From Candidatus Rokubacteria bacterium RIFCSPLOWO2_02_FULL_73_56 (lineage in GTDB: Bacteria; Methylomirabilota; Methylomirabilia; Rokubacteriales; CSP1-6), in the NCBI GenBank assembly GCA_001788495.1, contig MGCF01000123.1:8703-59561 (forward strand): a stretch of DNA of 50,859 nt, read 5' to 3'. The notes below the pieces were generated by a model. That model made no database searches and had not been told where the DNA came from. It saw nothing but the letters and a program-made list of their open reading frames with translations. Below, piece after piece: positions 49,151-50,859 of the stretch. Both the position numbers and the translations under genes were made by a program. Every line of letters starts with the position of its first letter. The first letter of the stretch is position 1.

Positions 49151-50859
49151 CTAGCAGGTCGTCTCGGGGTCGAGGCAGAGCCGCGCGCGCGCGCGCGCGG
49201 CCCAGCGGGTGACGCTGAGCGCGCGCCCGTCGGTCTCGAGGAGCACGGCGCCGTCCTGGTCCGTGCGGTAGACGGAGGCCCCCGCCGCGGCGAGCCGCGC
49301 CAGCGCGCCGGGGCTCGGGTGGCCGTAGGTGTTGCGCGGTCCCACGGAGACGACCGCGACGCTCGGGCCGACCGCCGCCAGGAACGGCGCGGTGCTCGAG
49401 CCGCGCGCGCCGTGGTGGGGCACCTTCAGCACCGTGGCGGCGAGCGGCGCGCCCGCGGCCACCAGGTCAACCTCGCGCGCGGCCTCGATGTCGGAGGCGA
49501 GGAGGAACGCGGCGAGACCGTACTCGAGCCGGAGCACCATCGCCTCGTCGTTCGCCGCGCGTCCCCGCGCCGCGGCGTCGGCCGGCGCCTGCCGGGGGCG
49601 CACGAGCGAGAGCACGGCGCCGCCCGCCGCGAAGGGCGCGCGCGCGAGCCCGTCCACGGTGAGCCGCGCCGGGACGCCGAAGAGCCGGTGCACCGTGGGC
49701 ATGCCCCCCGCGTGGTCGGCGTCGAGGTGGGTCACCGCCGTCGCGGCCAGGCGCAGGTAGCCGCGGTTCCAGAGGAACGGCGCGACGACGCGCTCGCCGG
49801 CGTCGAGGCGCCCCGGGCCGCCGCCGCCCGCGTCGATCAGCACCGCCCGGCCGTCGGGCGTCTCGACGACGATCGCGTCGCCCTGGCCGACGTCGAGCAC
49901 GGTGACCCTGAGGCGCCCGTCGGGCGGGCGCACGAGCGGCCAGGCGGCGATCGCCACCGACGCGGCGAGCAGGCCGAGCGCCGCCGCGGGCGCGGCGCGG
50001 CCGCGGCGGGCGCCCTCGGCCGGCGCGCGGCGCCACCACGCGACGCCGAGGAGCAGGGCGGCCGCGTAGCAGGCGAGCGCGCTCCAGGGGGGCGCGGGCA
50101 GGTGGAGGACGGCGCCCGGCACGGCGGCGGCGAGGGCGACCACGCCGCGCAGCGCCAGCAGGACGGGCCACACGGCGTCGAAGGCGACGGCCGCGAGCGC
50201 CTCGCTCGCGAACGCCAGGCCGACCGCGGCGAGGCCGCCGATCGTCGCGGCGCCCGCGAGCGGCACGACGCCGAGGTTGGCGAGGACGCCGATGGTGGAG
50301 AGCTGGTTGAAGTGCGTGAGGGCGATCGGCAGCACGGCGAGCTGGGCGGCCGCGCTCACGCCGAGGGCGCCGGCGACGAGCCCGCGCGGCAGCGGCGCCA
50401 GGACGATCCCGGCGGTCGCCGCGAACGAGAGCTGGAAGCCGGGGTCGAGGAGGTCGCCCGGCCGCACGGCGAGGATCGCCAGCGCGGCGAGCGCCAGGCT
50501 GTTCACGACGGAGGCCTCGCGCTCGAGGACCAGCGCGCTCAGCACGAGCACCGCCATGACGACCGCGCGGAGCACCGAGGGCTCGGGGCCGACGACCGCC
50601 GCGAAGCCGGTGACGACCGCGATCGCGCTGCAGGCGGATGCCCGGCGGCCCGCACGGGCGAGGCGGCAGAGCGCCCACACGGAGGCCGCGACGAGCGCCA
50701 CGTTGAAGCCGGAGACCGCGAGGATGTGGTAGACCCCGGCGCGGCGGAACGCGTCGTCGAGGTCACGCGGCAGCGCGGTCCGGTCGCCCAGGAGGAGCCC
50801 GCCGAGGAGCGCCGCCGAGGCCGGCGGGAGCGCGCGCCCGAGCGCGTCGCGCGACGCCC
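49151..50859 (-). CDS. comEC: ComEC/Rec2 DNA-uptake channel protein (5' end outside window)
   Basis: The frame stays open to the right window edge, so the N-terminal part is missing; about 569 codons are present. The competence domain is recognised by '[10 protein letters not shown]', '[20 protein letters not shown]' and '[20 protein letters not shown]', with about 7-9 membrane helices. A C-terminal metallo-beta-lactamase-like domain has '[12 protein letters not shown]', '[11 protein letters not shown]' and '[13 protein letters not shown]', with metal ligands intact. It forms the inner-membrane channel for single-stranded DNA uptake. A CXXC-free C-terminus ends 'LCLDPETTC'. A GC hairpin follows the stop. 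Confidence 0.93.
   Translation of the reverse strand, partial: ASRDALGRALPPASAALLGGLLLGDRTALPRDLDDAFRRAGVYHILAVSGFNVALVAASVWALCRLARAGRRASACSAIAVVTGFAAVVGPEPSVLRAVVMAVLVLSALVLEREASVVNSLALAALAILAVRPGDLLDPGFQLSFAATAGIVLAPLPRGLVAGALGVSAAAQLAVLPIALTHFNQLSTIGVLANLGVVPLAGAATIGGLAAVGLAFASEALAAVAFDAVWPVLLALRGVVALAAAVPGAVLHLPAPPWSALACYAAALLLGVAWWRRAPAEGARRGRAAPAAALGLLAASVAIAAWPLVRPPDGRLRVTVLDVGQGDAIVVETPDGRAVLIDAGGGGPGRLDAGERVVAPFLWNRGYLRLAATAVTHLDADHAGGMPTVHRLFGVPARLTVDGLARAPFAAGGAVLSLVRPRQAPADAAARGRAANDEAMVLRLEYGLAAFLLASDIEAAREVDLVAAGAPLAATVLKVPHHGARGSSTAPFLAAVGPSVAVVSVGPRNTYGHPSPGALARLAAAGASVYRTDQDGAVLLETDGRALSVTRWAARARARLCLDPETTC

Overview
This is very GC-rich bacterial chromosomal DNA with densely packed genes, mostly coupled by 4-nt stop/start overlaps (ATGA or GTGA) and with frequent GTG starts. 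There is no plasmid, phage or transposase gene. The lineage cannot be fixed from the window alone. Extreme GC content, a DapL-type diaminopimelate pathway and many TANNNT -10 boxes placed only a few bases before start codons would fit an uncultured soil or sediment lineage such as Rokubacteria/Methylomirabilota or a relative. That placement is an inference.

Region 1 (about 1-33.8 kb, all + strand) is one large surface-glycan locus. Its left part is a nonulosonic acid (sialic-acid-like) factory: a partial PseG-like hydrolase, a PseI-type NeuB synthase, a natural GNAT-SpsF (acetyltransferase-cytidylyltransferase) fusion, a second GNAT, a Gfo/Idh oxidoreductase with a DegT aminotransferase, two unusual GT-B proteins, methyltransferases, an SDR, then a NeuA-type CMP-sugar synthetase and a second, NeuB/LegI-type synthase. 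The middle holds an MsbA/PglK-like ABC exporter, three GT4 enzymes, a GT2, a NodU/CmcH-like carbamoyltransferase, methyltransferases, a large polytopic membrane protein and a B12-binding radical SAM enzyme. The right part contains a ColD-like PLP dehydratase whose Schiff-base lysine is replaced by His, an Fcl/ColC-like epimerase-reductase and a short GMD-like enzyme. Together these three predict a GDP-3,6-dideoxyhexose (colitose-type) pathway. The locus closes with a GT2, a second polytopic membrane protein, a GT4 and the polyprenyl-phosphate sugar-1-phosphate transferase that would prime synthesis.

Region 2 (33.8-36.5 kb) is an accessory pocket just 3' of a tRNA-Arg(UCU) gene. It has two small nucleotidyltransferase modules of AbiEii type on opposite strands, each with a short partner gene. 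Between them lie a 5'-truncated enamidase-like amidohydrolase and, antisense and abutting it, a possible adenylate-cyclase C-terminal scrap. An 18-bp tandem repeat and a perfect 37-bp inverted repeat follow.

Region 3 (36.5-50.9 kb, mostly - strand) is housekeeping: an anti-sigma-like protein and ECF sigma factor, folK, folB, an FAH-family hydrolase, dapB, dapA, lysA, an LptM-like lipoprotein with fibronectin-type repeats, argH, a PlsC-type acyltransferase, mltG, a free-standing rpoA on the + strand, dapL and the 3' part of comEC. dapA, dapB, dapL and lysA supply much of the diaminopimelate/lysine pathway. The rpoA gene stands outside any ribosomal-protein operon and has its own promoter.
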